From NCBI GenBank assembly GCA_017622575.1, contig JAGAQU010000095.1, positions 1 through 34,103 of the forward strand: a stretch of 34,103 nt of DNA, written 5' to 3'. Made by a program: the position numbers and the translations under genes. Below are positions 15,627-24,017 of this stretch, one piece after another. Source of the stretch: Lachnospiraceae bacterium. Its GTDB lineage: Bacteria; Bacillota; Clostridia; Lachnospirales; Lachnospiraceae. How positions within the stretch are numbered: the stretch's first letter is position 1; each line of letters opens with the position of its first letter. The notes under the pieces were generated by a model that was not told the origin of the DNA, did no database searches, and worked only from the letters and a program-made list of their open reading frames with translations.

Positions 15627-16625
15627 TTATTTTGTAATTTTTGCCTGCAGAAGATATTCCTGTACAGACTGTATTGCCGACGCACCGTCTGCCACGGCCG
15701 TCACAATCTGACGAAGTTTTTTACTTCGGATATCACCTGCAGCAAAAATACCCGGCACATCAGTAACACCGTCTTCTCCGGCAAGCACATACCCCTTTGG
15801 ATCACAGTTCACGATTTCTTTCAATATTTCACTATCAGGAAGAATACCCACTGCTACAAATACGCCATCGACAGGGAGCTCCATCTTGTCGCCTGTCTTC
15901 ACGTTCTTAAGCGAAATGCCTTCTACCTGCCCGTTTCCCTCGATCTTTTCTGCAACGGTATCCCAGATGATCTCCACATTGGGAAGGCTCATTACCTCCT
16001 CCTGCAGAATTTTTGCTGCCCGAAGTTCATCCCTCCTGTGGATCAGGTATACCTTTTCACATCCTCTTGCAAGAAAAATGGCATCCTCCACCGCCACATC
16101 TCCGCCGCCGATGACTGCGGTCACTTTTCCCCTAAAAAACGCACCGTCACAGGTAGCGCAGTAGGAAACACCCCGGCCGGCCATCTCTTCCTCTCCGGGA
16201 ATGCCCAGCTTTGCATGCACTGCCCCCATTGCTGCTACCACTGCCTTTGCACGAAAGACTCCTTCATCCGTCTCGATCATAAAGCCCTGTGCCCGCACCG
16301 GCTCAAATGCAGCATCCACAGCTGTCTCATTTACAGAAGCTGCCTTTAACTGCTTCTCTTCCCTGTGCTCTTTGCAAACGGAAAGAACCTCCGCCGTCTG
16401 AAACTCACAGCCAAGTCCATCAGCATGTTCCCGGAATTTCATTCCCATATCAAAACCGTTAATGCCCGGAAGTCCCAGATAATTGTCAACCTCATAAGTA
16501 TTCAGCACCTGGCCGCCGCTTACGGGATTCTTTTCCAAGGTAAGCGCCTTGAGACCTGCTCTCTTTGCATACACAGAGGCGCTTAAACCGGCCGGTCCTG
16601 AACCGATAATAATAACATCATACAT
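15627..16625 (-). CDS. trxB: Thioredoxin reductase-like flavoprotein
   Basis: 332 aa, starting at 16625 (MYDVIIIGSG) with AAGGAAAGG upstream. It has the FAD motif GSGPAG near 8-13, the redox-active pair CATC (C156, C159) in YCATCDG, the NADPH motif GGGDVAVEDA, and the C-terminal FAD motif GIFAAGDIR. These define the low-molecular-weight thioredoxin reductase family, which uses NADPH to reduce thioredoxin. It is about 20 residues longer than usual, because residues 84-115 carry an extra charged segment (CKEHREEKQLKAASVNE) before the EGVFRAKAVV strand. It follows the SDR gene by 14 nt and ends the operon. No thioredoxin gene is adjacent, so another partner is possible. Confidence 0.85.
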   Translation of the reverse strand: MYDVIIIGSGPAGLSASVYAKRAGLKALTLEKNPVSGGQVLNTYEVDNYLGLPGINGFDMGMKFREHADGLGCEFQTAEVLSVCKEHREEKQLKAASVNETAVDAAFEPVRAQGFMIETDEGVFRAKAVVAAMGAVHAKLGIPGEEEMAGRGVSYCATCDGAFFRGKVTAVIGGGDVAVEDAIFLARGCEKVYLIHRRDELRAAKILQEEVMSLPNVEIIWDTVAEKIEGNGQVEGISLKNVKTGDKMELPVDGVFVAVGILPDSEILKEIVNCDPKGYVLAGEDGVTDVPGIFAAGDIRSKKLRQIVTAVADGASAIQSVQEYLLQAKITK

Positions 16626-16639
16626 AACTTTTCCTTTCC

Positions 16640-17359
16640 TTACATCCATCCTCCGTCCATGGTGATTACCTGTCCTGTCAAATACGCGGGGGATTCCAAT
16701 ATTTTTAAGATCATTTCCGCAGCCTCTTTTGCGCTGCCTATTCTGTCCGCAGGGATTTCTTCTCTCAAGATCTCCATTTCCTCTTCCGAGAAGCAGGCAT
16801 TCATCTGCGTGTCAATCACACCGAAAGCCACTGCATTGACCTGAATATTGCTGGGGGCCAGCTCCTTAGCCAGCGCTTTGGTAAAGCTGTTGACGCCTCC
16901 CTTGGCTGCGCTGTAAGCAACCTCCATGGAAGCACCCACATTTCCCCATACGGAGGAAACATTAATTATTTTGCCTGATTTTCTGTGAACCATACCGGGA
17001 ATCACCGCCTTGCAGGTGTAGAAAAGCGCATTCAGGTTCGTATCGATTACCTGATGCCACTCCTCTGTCGTCATTTCCGCAAGGAGACCTACATAGGAAA
17101 CGGCAGCATTGTTAATGAGAACATCCACATCCCCCGTCTGTTCAAACAGCATTTCCACCTGCTCCCTCTTTGACACATCACACAGCACTGCCTGACATTC
17201 TATCCCGTACTGCTTTTTCAATTTCCCGGCCAAAGCCTGAATTTCTTCTTCCGATTTACGGCATATCAGAATAAGATCATAGCCCGCTCCGGCCAGAACC
17301 TTAGAAAGTTCCCTGCCGATTCCTCTTGATGCACCTGTGATCAGAGCTTTTTGTCGCAT
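16640..17359 (-). CDS. FabG-like short-chain dehydrogenase/reductase
   Basis: 239 aa; the start at 17359 (MRQKALITGAS) has AGGAGG at good spacing, whereas the frame further upstream overlaps metF and is not needed. The cofactor motif TGASRGIG is at 8-15, the NNAA motif at 83-86, and the catalytic residues S136, Y149 and K153 are in NVSSVWG and YSAAK. It ends in GQVITMDGGWM, the usual FabG-like tail. It most resembles 3-oxoacyl-ACP reductases, but there is no fatty-acid gene beside it, so the substrate is open. It lies 52 nt behind metF and 14 nt before trxB in one gene run. Confidence 0.82.
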   Translation of the reverse strand: MRQKALITGASRGIGRELSKVLAGAGYDLILICRKSEEEIQALAGKLKKQYGIECQAVLCDVSKREQVEMLFEQTGDVDVLINNAAVSYVGLLAEMTTEEWHQVIDTNLNALFYTCKAVIPGMVHRKSGKIINVSSVWGNVGASMEVAYSAAKGGVNSFTKALAKELAPSNIQVNAVAFGVIDTQMNACFSEEEMEILREEIPADRIGSAKEAAEMILKILESPAYLTGQVITMDGGWM

Positions 17360-17411
17360 AAAGTTGCCTCCTGTTATCATATCTTGCCGGCGCCCGATAT
17401 CTGTCTGTGCC

Positions 17412-18284
17412 CTATACCAGATTCCGGATACCGTCACAGATTCGTTTTGCCACAGTGGTATTGTTCATAGTATAAATATGAACACCGTCAACATCATGTG
17501 CGATCAGGTCCACGATCTGATTGATGGTATACGCCATTCCCGCGTCAAACAATGCCGCTTTGTTATCCTCATATTTATGCAGGATCCTCTCAAATTTGTG
17601 GGGCAAAGAGGCTCCGCAGGTGTTTACCATTCTCTCCACCTGTGCTTTGTTTGTCACGGGCATAACACCCGCATCCACAGGCACATCGATTCCCGCAATT
17701 CTTGTTTTCTCATAAAAGTCATAAAACACTTCATTATGAAAGAACAACTGGGAGATCAGGTGATCTGCACCGGCATCCACTTTCTTTTTCAGATTTCGGA
17801 TGTCCGTAACGGCATCGGGAGCCTCCAGATGGGTTTCCGGATAGCATCCGCCACTGATACTGAAATCCCCCTTTGATTTGATAAAGGTGGTAAGCTCGCT
17901 GGCATATTTGAAATCATGCTTCATCGGAAAATTGGGATTCACATCCCCGCGAAGAGCCAGCACATTTTCAATTCCCGCTGCTTCAAGCTGTTTTAAGATC
18001 TCACTGATCTCCTCTTTGTCATACTGTAGACAGGTGATATGTACCAGAGGTTCTATTTTGTAATTTTCCTTGATCTTCCTCGCAATCTCAACCGTCTTAT
18101 TATCCCTGCTGCTTCCTCCCGCTCCAAAAGTGACACTGATGAAATCAGGATGCAGATCGCAGAGCATATCCAGCGTGGCATCAATGTTTTTCAGTGCCTC
18201 TTCTTTCTTGGGCGGAAAAATCTCGAAAGATAGCACCGGCTTTCCCTCTTTTTTCTTTTCTTCAAATATCGATGGAATTTTCAT
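17412..18284 (-). CDS. metF: Methylenetetrahydrofolate reductase
   Basis: 290 aa, starting at 18284 (MKIPSIF) with AAAGGGA 8 nt upstream. It reduces 5,10-methylene-THF to 5-methyl-THF, feeding methionine synthesis. The family pattern is clear: SFEIFPPK with E21 (the E. coli E28 position), VTFGAGGSSRD, and ALRGD with D114 (the E. coli D120 position), all in a FAD-binding TIM barrel. The C-terminus GVHIYTMNN is typical. It follows the metzincin-like lipoprotein by 57 nt and precedes the SDR gene. In anaerobes MetF may use reduced ferredoxin or a partner such as MetV; none is seen here. Confidence 0.93.
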   Translation of the reverse strand: MKIPSIFEEKKKEGKPVLSFEIFPPKKEEALKNIDATLDMLCDLHPDFISVTFGAGGSSRDNKTVEIARKIKENYKIEPLVHITCLQYDKEEISEILKQLEAAGIENVLALRGDVNPNFPMKHDFKYASELTTFIKSKGDFSISGGCYPETHLEAPDAVTDIRNLKKKVDAGADHLISQLFFHNEVFYDFYEKTRIAGIDVPVDAGVMPVTNKAQVERMVNTCGASLPHKFERILHKYEDNKAALFDAGMAYTINQIVDLIAHDVDGVHIYTMNNTTVAKRICDGIRNLV

Positions 18285-18341
18285 ACTGTCATTCCCTTTC
18301 CTTTTCTGCTGTATTTCTTCTATATACAAATATATTATTTT

Positions 18342-19415
18342 CTATCTGTTTCCGTTTCTATTCAATTGAGGGAATCGGTCAACTTCCTCCGTATAGGAAA
18401 CCCAGCCCAGATGATAGGCGGTCACAGGAGATATGATCTGTGTAATTTTTCCGGTTCCGGAGCCTGATACCGTAAGCATGATCTCATTTGGATAAGTATC
18501 TGCTACATAGTCCGTCACTTCCCTGGTAAACTCTGCATCTTCATACAGATCATGGGCTCCGAACACATGCAGAATTTCGTGGGCATAAGCAGCCGCCGTT
18601 TCCTCCTTCCCATGATTGTAATAATCCCCGGTAAAAAGGATCAGGCTCTCCTTTACATTGTCCGTTCCATCATAAACAATGGCATAAGAAATACCCGCAT
18701 TATTTACAAAAACGCAGGTGGCTATCCCCTCTGCATCATATACTTCAAGCAGTTTTTCATAGGAAATCTTTTGTTCAAACCAATACGCGATCTCCTCATC
18801 CAGTCTGTCTACAAAATCCACATCCTCATTAATCGGAAAATCTGTTTTCGCCTCCACTTTCAAGTCGTGTTGACTTGACCAGTCATATATCAGTTCTGTG
18901 CTGACATCGTACTGCTTTGCCTGTCCTTCTATATAGTCCACAGCAACCCCTATCTTTTGCAAAACGGCTTCCTGCTCCCGATCGGTCCAGCCACTCTCCG
19001 GCGTAGTGACAAACAGACTGACCAGAATATTTCTGTCCTTTAGGAAAGCGGCGCTGCCAAGACCGTAGCTGCCCCTCGGATTCCCCAACTCGTCTTCAGG
19101 ATGAGTTGTCTCCTCCATGGGAGGAGGTGTCTCTTCCGAAGGGGGAGTTATCTCCTCATGCTCCGACGCAACTGTCGCCTCCGGCTGAACCTGCTCAGCG
19201 CCGTCCTGTTTCTCCTCTGATTCGGTTTGCACAGGTTCTTCTTCCTCCGGCAGCGTTGTGTCCACAGCAACTGCCTCTGTCAATGCCGTTTCCGCCTCTT
19301 CTGTCACTGATTTATCCTCGGAGATCCCTGTACATCCTGTCAGAAGCAGCAAAAACATCCCTGCCATTACAACTGTCTGCAATTTTTTCTTTGTTCCGGC
19401 ATTCCCTTTTTTCAT
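18342..19415 (-). CDS. Lipoprotein with HEXXHXXGXXD metalloprotease motif
   Basis: About 357 aa from the ATG at 19415; an ATG at 19430 overlapping the previous stop is the alternative. A lipoprotein signal ends in LLTGC with C28. About 85 Glu/Pro/Thr-rich residues follow as a likely wall-spanning linker. The folded part holds AHEILHVFGAHDL (H279, E280, H283, G286, D289), the extended zinc motif of metzincin-type proteases with aspartate as third ligand. I do not recognise the surrounding family. It starts 4 nt after the radical SAM gene stop, so the two are probably co-translated. A role in cleaving exported proteins or peptides at the cell surface is inference. Confidence 0.7.
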   Translation of the reverse strand: MKKGNAGTKKKLQTVVMAGMFLLLLTGCTGISEDKSVTEEAETALTEAVAVDTTLPEEEEPVQTESEEKQDGAEQVQPEATVASEHEEITPPSEETPPPMEETTHPEDELGNPRGSYGLGSAAFLKDRNILVSLFVTTPESGWTDREQEAVLQKIGVAVDYIEGQAKQYDVSTELIYDWSSQHDLKVEAKTDFPINEDVDFVDRLDEEIAYWFEQKISYEKLLEVYDAEGIATCVFVNNAGISYAIVYDGTDNVKESLILFTGDYYNHGKEETAAAYAHEILHVFGAHDLYEDAEFTREVTDYVADTYPNEIMLTVSGSGTGKITQIISPVTAYHLGWVSYTEEVDRFPQLNRNGNR

Positions 19416-19419
19416 ATCG

Positions 19420-20298
19420 TTACCACTCATCGAACAAGCTTATCTGTTCTCCGGCAAGCTTATCCTCAAACTCATGAAGATAAGCAAAATTTCTGTTTAC
19501 ATCCGATTCAATCCCGTGTTCTGCGCAGGTCGCCTTAAAAATTCTCATCAATTGACCATTATGGTCAGAATTGATTTCATAAGCCAGTCCATATTTTTTC
19601 TGATACACTTCCTTCATTCCCGGGAAATGTTCATCCAGCTTCTGATAAAAATACTCACGGTTCCCATCCCTGAGGGTCATCCCCATTCCAAAGCAGATGA
19701 TCCCATGTACCTTTGCCTCTATACAATAGGAAAGAATTCCCCGAAGATTTTCTTCCGTATCATTAATATAAGGAAGGATCGGATCGAGCCATACTACCGT
19801 GGGGATCCCGTTATCCCTCATAATCTTAAGCACTTCAAAACGCCTTCCGGTAGTACAGACATTCGGCTCAATAATCCGGCAGAGTTCTTCATCATAGGTT
19901 GTAAGCGTCATCTGTACCACCGCTTTTGTCTTCTCATTAATTTTCTTTAGCAGATCCAGGTCACGCAATATCCGGTCAGACTTTGTCTGGACCGCCACAC
20001 CAAAACCGTATCTGTCAATCAGTTCCAGACATTTTCGCATATTCTGAAGCTTTTCCTCACAGTGCATATAGGGATCCGTCATAGCCCCTGTCCCTATCAT
20101 ACACTTTTTTCTCTTGCTGCGTAAGGCCTTTTCCAAAAGCTTCGGTGCATTGGACTTTACTTCTACATCCTCAAAGGGAAAATCCATCTGATAACACCTG
20201 CTCCTGGAATCACAGTAAATACAGCCGTGGGTACAGCCTCTGTATATATTCATGCCATTTTCTGATGATAAAAGCGCCTTGGCTTCCTTCTCGTGCAT
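19420..20298 (-). CDS. SPL-family radical SAM protein
   Basis: 292 aa, starting at 20298 (MHEKEAKALL) with AAAGGAG 8 nt upstream. The N-terminal CTHGCIYC (C22, C26, C29) is a CxxxCxxC cluster motif that binds the 4Fe-4S cluster of radical SAM enzymes. The start IYRGCTHGCIYCDSRS and the GTGAMTDPYMHCEEKL segment match the spore-photoproduct-lyase-like (Rv2578c) family, not spore photoproduct lyase itself. The substrate of this branch is not established. It lies between a 72-aa protein (38 nt upstream) and the metalloprotease-like lipoprotein (4 nt downstream), but this context does not reveal a function. Confidence 0.85.
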   Translation of the reverse strand: MHEKEAKALLSSENGMNIYRGCTHGCIYCDSRSRCYQMDFPFEDVEVKSNAPKLLEKALRSKRKKCMIGTGAMTDPYMHCEEKLQNMRKCLELIDRYGFGVAVQTKSDRILRDLDLLKKINEKTKAVVQMTLTTYDEELCRIIEPNVCTTGRRFEVLKIMRDNGIPTVVWLDPILPYINDTEENLRGILSYCIEAKVHGIICFGMGMTLRDGNREYFYQKLDEHFPGMKEVYQKKYGLAYEINSDHNGQLMRIFKATCAEHGIESDVNRNFAYLHEFEDKLAGEQISLFDEW

Positions 20299-20336
20299 GG
20301 TATGTTCTCCTTTGTTTTCCATGAAGAGCATGGCAT

Positions 20337-20555
20337 TTATCCGATAGAAGGGCCACCAAAGATATCATTCCAGCCATCTTCCGGCGAAGCATTTTTGATT
20401 TGCTCTTTCCTTTCTCGCTCTTCGGCATCCTTCTGTCTGAATAACATCTCTTCCTTCTGTGCCTCAGTCAAAGGTCTTCTTTCCGTTTCAATATCATCAT
20501 CAAGAAGATTCGCCATAGCAAGTCCTAAAGGTAAATTTGAATATTCATAATCCAT
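20337..20555 (-). CDS. Small acidic hypothetical protein, 72 aa
   Basis: Begins MDYEYSNLPLGLAMANLLD; the ATG at 20555 has CCTCC (GGAGG on the coding strand) 9 nt upstream, better than the in-frame GTG at 20561. The middle is a highly charged predicted helix (TEAQKEEMLFRQKDAEERER), and it ends SPEDGWNDIFGGPSIG. It has no signal peptide, membrane helix or cysteine. I do not recognise a family. Good ribosome site, sensible length and tight spacing to the radical SAM gene support it as real. Confidence 0.65.
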   Translation of the reverse strand: MDYEYSNLPLGLAMANLLDDDIETERRPLTEAQKEEMLFRQKDAEERERKEQIKNASPEDGWNDIFGGPSIG

Positions 20556-20614
20556 TTTCACACACCTCCGTTATCAGTATGTGAAAATCGATCAAAATTA
20601 ATCTGACAAAATTT

Positions 20615-22288
20615 TCATTTTTCCAACAACATTCCGCTGATATTCACCGACTTGATTCTTCTTCTCTCTTCTCCCTTTTCCTTCGTCACGCAGAAATCAA
20701 TCTCGAAATGATTCACATAAAATACCCTGTTCTCATCCACCTTAATTCTGTTGAACTGTTTCATGAAAGTGCTGTCCTTCTCCTTGTTCAGTTCCGGGGT
20801 TTCCTCCATATAATTCAGACATTTTTCATAGAAATCAGCAAGATCTATCTCTACCGTTTCTCCTGTTTCCCTTTTATAAAATTGAAACTTGGAGAAATCG
20901 ATGATAATCTCATCAGCATCATTTCTGACATAACTGTCACTTTGATTCAGCATATTCATTTGGCTGTATCCTGCTGTGTCAGTCTCTCCTACTAACTGAC
21001 ATCCGTGTAAGTATTTCCAGGTCTGCTCATAGCTTCCCTTTTCCTGAGCAATGTATTCCCCTGCGTCTCCATACTTCTCATCAAAAATCGCACTGTCCGC
21101 TCTCGTTTTCTGATACTTGTATGCTCCCTCAAACCGCTTATATTCAAGCTCAGACAATTCCTCTCCCTCCTGCACCTTATACAGATATTGATCCAGAAAA
21201 TACTTCTGGCTCCTTAAGGAAACACTGTACATATTGATACCCGGAACGGCCACGGAGATCACCGTAAGGACTGCAAGGACAGGGAGAATTCTTTCGCTGT
21301 GCTCCCTGCTGATTTTAAAGAAAAGGATGGTAACTGCCTCAAAGAGGATTACCATGACTCCCAGATATCTCTCGGGCGTGAACCCGTAATCCATGATCCG
21401 CACTGCCACGGAATAAATCTGCATCAAAATCAGAGGTGCAAACGTATAGGGAAGAATCGATACTACCCTGCTTCGCATACTGTCATCCCTGTAAGCTTCA
21501 TTCATGATCCACACCGGTGCACTCACACAAAAAAGCGCCGTCAAAATCGCAAATATCTCGTTGGAGGGCATTGTTCTCATCAATATCAGCTTCAACACAT
21601 AGCCATACCCCATAACGATCATACAGATGCTGAAAATATTGATAATATATTTTACAACCCGGGAAAGGGAATCATTGATCTGCCTGTTTATGTGATTCAA
21701 AGAGTAGATACAGCCCGGAATCAGATACAAGGTAAATGGCAGAACGATCACCATCCCACTGCCATTCAGATCAAAGAGTTCCTCTGCCGCGCCATACAAA
21801 AAGAGCACCACAAAGGAAAGCACAAGATAGATCAGAAATATCGGAAGCATATTGGAAAATACACTGCCCACATATTCCGAGAAAGGAATCCCCGTTTTCT
21901 TATGACTGAAATAAATCGTGAGCGCAATAAGTACAAGCGCATATCCTGCCATAATTCCCCGGGATTGTTCCATCATGTCGGAATTAACAGCTTCATGAAA
22001 GATCAGATAGGAAACTGTCCCCGACAGAATCCCCGCCAATAGATAAAAGACCAACATTGCCTTCCATTTTCCTTTGAAGCAGGTTTCCGCAAAAACAGCT
22101 GACAAAACCATCAGAAACAGAAAGCGAAAGAAGAATTCCTGCAAGTCAAAGTAAGCACGCGGAATCATATCCTCGATCAGAATTGAAATCGTCCACAATA
22201 CAAGCAGAACTGCAGTAATTTTAAAATCCAAAAAAGTCCTGCATTTCTTTTGGCAAAAAATGATTAATTTATTTTTTATATTTTCCAT
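20615..22288 (-). CDS. DUF4153-like multi-pass membrane protein
   Basis: 557 aa. The first 380 residues contain about eleven hydrophobic helices. The C-terminal 180 residues are soluble and probably extracytoplasmic (LRSQKYFLDQYLYKVQEGEELSE onward). The arrangement and the segment NEIFAILTALFCVSAPVWIM fit the DUF4153 family of Firmicutes, whose function is unknown. Its ATG shares one base with the stop codon of the upstream DUF5722 gene (TAATG), which implies coupled translation and probably joint function at the envelope. Its promoter is the one upstream of the DUF5722 gene. Assignment to DUF4153 is from memory of the pattern. Confidence 0.65.
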   Translation of the reverse strand: MENIKNKLIIFCQKKCRTFLDFKITAVLLVLWTISILIEDMIPRAYFDLQEFFFRFLFLMVLSAVFAETCFKGKWKAMLVFYLLAGILSGTVSYLIFHEAVNSDMMEQSRGIMAGYALVLIALTIYFSHKKTGIPFSEYVGSVFSNMLPIFLIYLVLSFVVLFLYGAAEELFDLNGSGMVIVLPFTLYLIPGCIYSLNHINRQINDSLSRVVKYIINIFSICMIVMGYGYVLKLILMRTMPSNEIFAILTALFCVSAPVWIMNEAYRDDSMRSRVVSILPYTFAPLILMQIYSVAVRIMDYGFTPERYLGVMVILFEAVTILFFKISREHSERILPVLAVLTVISVAVPGINMYSVSLRSQKYFLDQYLYKVQEGEELSELEYKRFEGAYKYQKTRADSAIFDEKYGDAGEYIAQEKGSYEQTWKYLHGCQLVGETDTAGYSQMNMLNQSDSYVRNDADEIIIDFSKFQFYKRETGETVEIDLADFYEKCLNYMEETPELNKEKDSTFMKQFNRIKVDENRVFYVNHFEIDFCVTKEKGEERRRIKSVNISGMLLEK

Positions 22289-23943
22289 TATTGCACTACA
22301 CCGTTTCCGCTCCTAGTCCAGACGATATTTTCGCTGATCATCTTATCAATATCCATGCCGATGATCTCGGAAGCTCTTGCTTTTGCAGAAGCCTCACTTG
22401 CCGTACCGAGATTTTTATAAATCTCATATGCCGGCTTCTTATTTCCTTCCGTATCTATCAATCCAAGGGCAAGATGACTTTCCATTTCATGGGCATCGTC
22501 TGTCTGCCTGAACAGGATAAAGGAATCCACATCGGGAAGAGAGGCTGCCTTCAGATATCCGTAAGCAATGGATGCTTCCTGTTTCTCATCGCCGAAGCTG
22601 GAGGTATAGCCGATCTCCGCAATGGAAATACTTCTCACCTCTCCTGCCGGATTTAAAAACTCGCTCCTGTGCATATAATCAATCAGAATATCGATATTCT
22701 GCATGGTAATATAGGGTGTCTTTAAACTGTCCTGCACCCAGACAGCCGGTCCGTTCCATGCATAGGGATCATAGAGAGGAGAATTGTAGGGGTGATAGGA
22801 AAGCCCCCAGTCAATATTTCCTTCCCGGATCATATAATAATTGAATCTGTCCAGATATTCTTTCGCCAGAAAGCTTCCCGGATTCGACTTCCGGTTCCAT
22901 TCCTGATCAATAGAATTATAAATCCGCACGTTGGCGTTCATACTCTTTAATTCATTGTAAATAATGCGAAATGCCTTCGCATAAATTCCCACATTAAAGT
23001 CAAGGGAGGTGGAGGTTGTGTACCACCAGGATGTTCTGGCATTGACCTCGTTTCCCACGATCCAGTTATCCACCTGACCACAGCCCTGCTGCCCTGAGTA
23101 ACGCTGTCCCAGGAAAGCACCGATTGCTTTCAGATGATCTGTGCCGGAAGCATTTGCAACATTTAATGCATAACTGGGACAGTCTGCTCCCCCTGCTGCC
23201 ATGGGATGAATCAGATCCTGTGACCATGCCCCCGTACCATGATTTAGAATCACCATAGTGACCTGTATGCCGGAACGGTTCATCGCCCTTACAAATCCGT
23301 CATAGTTGGAAATCACGGTCCCGTCAAAATAGTAGGTCTTTCCGTTATAAGTAAACGGAATGGCCCCCGGAACCGATGCATCGGAACAGATGGTGTCCAC
23401 CGAAAGATTATAGACAACCTGCTGCACCGAAAGCTCGGTAAGCTCTCCGTTTGAAATTTTTGTAACATCAGGTAAGATTCCCTTGATTCCGACATTCATC
23501 CGGGGTGTCGTGTATGCAGCCAGTGCTTCCGGATTGGTGATATAATGTTCATCGCTGACCTGCACCATCCGGCCACCCTTTTTCATGGCAATCAGAAACT
23601 TCCTGCTCAGATTGGATTCTTCCGTATTATAATTGAGTGGGAATGTGACAGATACGGATTTCCCGGCATCCACTTTGGCTACCACCTTTCCGGTGGGACC
23701 GTCCTCGTATACTTCATTGGCATACACATAATACCTGCCATCATCACTTGAGGGAACACTGCCGGCCTTGATCTCACATACCACATCCGAACCCGAGACA
23801 AGACAGGAACTGATCGCCACAGGGCGTCCTTCTGCCTCCACACATGTAAGAGAGTCATCCATACCCTCCGCCAAATTGACGGCAAGCCAGGCCACAGCCG
23901 CAGTTGCCAGTATTTTCATCAGTACTTTTCGTATTCTGTTCAT
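22288..23943 (-). CDS. Secreted DUF5722 glycoside hydrolase-like protein
   Basis: 551 aa. An N-terminal hydrophobic segment (about 8-25) serves as signal peptide or anchor. A beta-rich domain (about 40-135) precedes a TIM-barrel-like domain with FVRAMNRSGIQVTMVILNHG, NWIVGNEVNARTSWWY and SISIAEIGYTSSFGDEKQ. E299 (after strand 4) and E443 (after strand 7) are at the positions expected for a clan GH-A acid/base and nucleophile. I recognise this as DUF5722, a family with a hydrolase fold but, to my knowledge, no settled substrate. The ribosome site GGAGG is close to the ATG, and a probable promoter lies at 23988-24017. It is coupled to the DUF4153 gene. Confidence 0.75.
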   Translation of the reverse strand: MNRIRKVLMKILATAAVAWLAVNLAEGMDDSLTCVEAEGRPVAISSCLVSGSDVVCEIKAGSVPSSDDGRYYVYANEVYEDGPTGKVVAKVDAGKSVSVTFPLNYNTEESNLSRKFLIAMKKGGRMVQVSDEHYITNPEALAAYTTPRMNVGIKGILPDVTKISNGELTELSVQQVVYNLSVDTICSDASVPGAIPFTYNGKTYYFDGTVISNYDGFVRAMNRSGIQVTMVILNHGTGAWSQDLIHPMAAGGADCPSYALNVANASGTDHLKAIGAFLGQRYSGQQGCGQVDNWIVGNEVNARTSWWYTTSTSLDFNVGIYAKAFRIIYNELKSMNANVRIYNSIDQEWNRKSNPGSFLAKEYLDRFNYYMIREGNIDWGLSYHPYNSPLYDPYAWNGPAVWVQDSLKTPYITMQNIDILIDYMHRSEFLNPAGEVRSISIAEIGYTSSFGDEKQEASIAYGYLKAASLPDVDSFILFRQTDDAHEMESHLALGLIDTEGNKKPAYEIYKNLGTASEASAKARASEIIGMDIDKMISENIVWTRSGNGVVQ

Positions 23944-23987
23944 ATTCCCTCCGATTGCAGAAGCCTGCTTTTCAATAAGATATTTTT

Positions 23988-24017
23988 ATTATAGCATAGT
24001 ATCTGCCTGTCTACCAA
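23988..24017 (-). promoter_or_regulatory. Probable promoter of the DUF5722-DUF4153 genes
   Basis: On the minus strand a perfect TATAAT (23993-23988) is 18 bp from TTGGTA (24017-24012). The -35 box overlaps the stop codon of the DUF1266 lipoprotein gene, so this would be an internal promoter within a longer same-strand gene run. Confidence 0.45.

Noticed and set aside
18342..20555. A ribosomally made, modified peptide (RiPP) gene cluster
   Set aside because: The 72-aa protein lacks a recognisable leader/core layout, the radical SAM protein belongs to the SPL-type family without a visible SPASM region, and there is no exporter. Kept only as a low-level lead.
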